64,000 bases of DNA from Oligoflexia bacterium (GTDB lineage: Bacteria; Bdellovibrionota; UBA1018), in the NCBI GenBank assembly GCA_903895855.1, contig CAITVN010000070.1, positions 25,198 through 89,197 on the forward strand, written 5' to 3'. This document shows, piece by piece, positions 62,735 to 64,000 of this stretch. A model generated the notes under the pieces. The model ran no database searches, was not told the DNA's origin, and saw only the letters and a list, made by a program, of their open reading frames with translations. Each line of letters opens with the position of its first letter. The first letter of the stretch is position 1. The translations under genes were made by a program, and so were the position numbers.

Positions 62735-63900
62735 CCCCATTTTCAAGGCAACTCGACCTTCGTTCATTAGTTTCAAAAAAGTCGATTCTTTTTTTTGGCC
62801 CACGCGCTACCGGTAAGACCACCCTGATTCGCTCACAAGTGCTTGACCCACACTGCCTGATGATCGATCTTCTCAAATCCACAACCTATACCGAACTTCT
62901 CCGAAACCCTTCGATACTTGAAGAGATGATTGCAGTACAAAAGGGCGTAAAACTTGTCATCATCGACGAAGTTCAAAAAATTCCTTCGCTCTTAGACGAA
63001 GCTCACCGTCTCATTGAAGCAACTGGAATCCATTTTTTACTCACAGGCAGTAGCGCAAGAAAACTCAAGAGAGAAGGCGCCAACATGCTGGCCGGTCGAG
63101 CCTGGAGGGCAGAACTACTCCCACTCACAACTGCCGAAATTCCAGCTTTTAACATAGAACGAGCACTCAGATTTGGAACCCTGCCCGCCGTTTGGATTAG
63201 TGAAAGTCCAGAGGATGACCTCGATAGCTACGTTGCTACCTATCTTAAAGAAGAAATCGAAATCGAGTGCCGCCTTCGAAATCTATCAGCTTTTTCTCGT
63301 TTTCTTAAAGTAGCGGCATTGAGCTCAGGCGAACTCATCAATTTCGCACAAATGGCAAGCGACGCAGCAATACCAGAAACGACTCTGAAATCACATTTTC
63401 AGATTTTACAAGACACACTACTCGGGCACATTCTTGAACCGTTTCTAGAGACAAAAAAGAGAAAAGCCATTTCGACAGGAAAATTCTATCTATTTGATAA
63501 TGGAGTTCGTCACACTTTACTAGGAACGGGTACTTTAGATCGCAATTCAGACCTCTACGGCTCCTCGTTTGAAGCTTTTATCTTACATGAATTGCGCGCC
63601 TTCATTTCTTATCGAAGAATCAAAAAAGAACTGACGTTTTGGCGATCGAAGAATCAATTCGAAGTCGACTTTCTGATAGGAAGGCAAGTAGCCATAGAGG
63701 TTAAGGCTACTCAGAGAATCACCGACCGGCACTTACGAGGACTGAACGCCCTCGCCGAAGAAAAAATAGTTGAAGATTTCTACATTATTTCTAATGACCC
63801 GCTCGCTCGCGTTATTGATATTGGCTCTGGAAAAAAGACCTACGCTCTACCTTGGAAAGAATTTCTGGCGAGACTTTGGGCTGGTGAAGTCATCGACTAG
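62728..63900 (+). CDS. AAA ATPase with DUF4143 C-terminal region
   Basis: 390 residues from ATG 62728 (MVSPFSRQLDLRSL); a TTG in frame at 62692 would start inside the left arm of the repeat. Walker A LFFGPRATGKTTLIRSQ, Walker B LVIIDEVQKIPSLLDEA, sensor FLLTGSSARK. DUF4143 end has the intact nuclease-like pair QFEVDFLIG and VAIEVKATQ, unlike the copy at 33384. Role unknown. Followed by 100 bp in which I see no feature. Confidence 0.9.
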   Translation: MVSPFSRQLDLRSLVSKKSILFFGPRATGKTTLIRSQVLDPHCLMIDLLKSTTYTELLRNPSILEEMIAVQKGVKLVIIDEVQKIPSLLDEAHRLIEATGIHFLLTGSSARKLKREGANMLAGRAWRAELLPLTTAEIPAFNIERALRFGTLPAVWISESPEDDLDSYVATYLKEEIEIECRLRNLSAFSRFLKVAALSSGELINFAQMASDAAIPETTLKSHFQILQDTLLGHILEPFLETKKRKAISTGKFYLFDNGVRHTLLGTGTLDRNSDLYGSSFEAFILHELRAFISYRRIKKELTFWRSKNQFEVDFLIGRQVAIEVKATQRITDRHLRGLNALAEEKIVEDFYIISNDPLARVIDIGSGKKTYALPWKEFLARLWAGEVID

Positions 63901-64000
63901 CCCCCACTTCGTAACAAATCGAATTCACAGGATTTAATCAATAAAAAGACCACTCCTCCACCTAGTTTTGTTCGCATCGCCCGATTACCATTTGACAAAA

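Overview
The window is a chromosomal stretch of a Gram-negative bacterium at roughly 47% G+C (estimated by eye). Gene style suggests a relative of Bdellovibrionota: single-domain response regulators, a CHASE2 adenylate cyclase paired with a cyclic-nucleotide-binding protein, TerC and TIGR02757 genes, a RelA/SpoT-like protein of a family I associate with Bdellovibrio and myxobacteria, lipoproteins and outer-membrane barrels. That placement is an inference from style; no rRNA is present to fix it. About 65 genes are supported, nearly all intact, with no prophage, CRISPR array or transposase.

Layout. 1-4.8 kb: secreted HELTH metallopeptidase (cut by the left edge) with a small exported partner, tRNA-Lys(UUU), TerC, a GNAT-like protein. 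4.8-10 kb: response regulator, CHASE2 cyclase and cNMP-binding effector, secreted HEVGHH protein. 10-15.7 kb: SPOR protein, manC, adenine deaminase and an aldolase-like gene in one run. 15.7-17.5 kb: Flp pilin and pseudopilins with unusual out-of-frame overlaps. 17.6-23.5 kb: PfkB kinase, response regulator with a CheX-like fragment, a glycosyltransferase/nucleotide-sugar cluster, TIGR02757. 23.5-33.3 kb: carB, pirin/DoxX/LysR, DksA-like, RhlE helicase, TauE. 33.3-42.1 kb: AAA/DUF4143 ATPase, barrel protein, GST, M1 peptidase, amidase, a tandem repeat carrying two tiny hydrophobic peptides, and a lipoprotein with 41-residue repeats. 42.3-55 kb: small ABC transporter, pseudouridine synthase, greA-recG, carbonic anhydrase, methyltransferases, PPTase-MepA-ABC exporter. 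55-64 kb: hydrolase-GT87, a three-gene RSH-like/flavoprotein/iron-sulfur operon, thioesterase-pncC, and a second AAA/DUF4143 gene.

The most unusual signal is a family of three long rod-like inverted-repeat elements (9867-10158, 43879-44151, 50455-50718). Each sits between converging genes. The long stems have unrelated sequences, but the internal loop and tip are conserved, and the tip helices show compensatory changes. I know of no described element with this layout. Second is the 389-bp tandem repeat at 39.5-40.2 kb, which has type I toxin-like architecture: a 44-residue membrane peptide, a Shine-Dalgarno matching the whole 16S tail, and a local anti-Shine-Dalgarno. Third, both AAA/DUF4143 genes start next to inverted repeats; in one, the start codon lies inside a perfect 32-bp hairpin.
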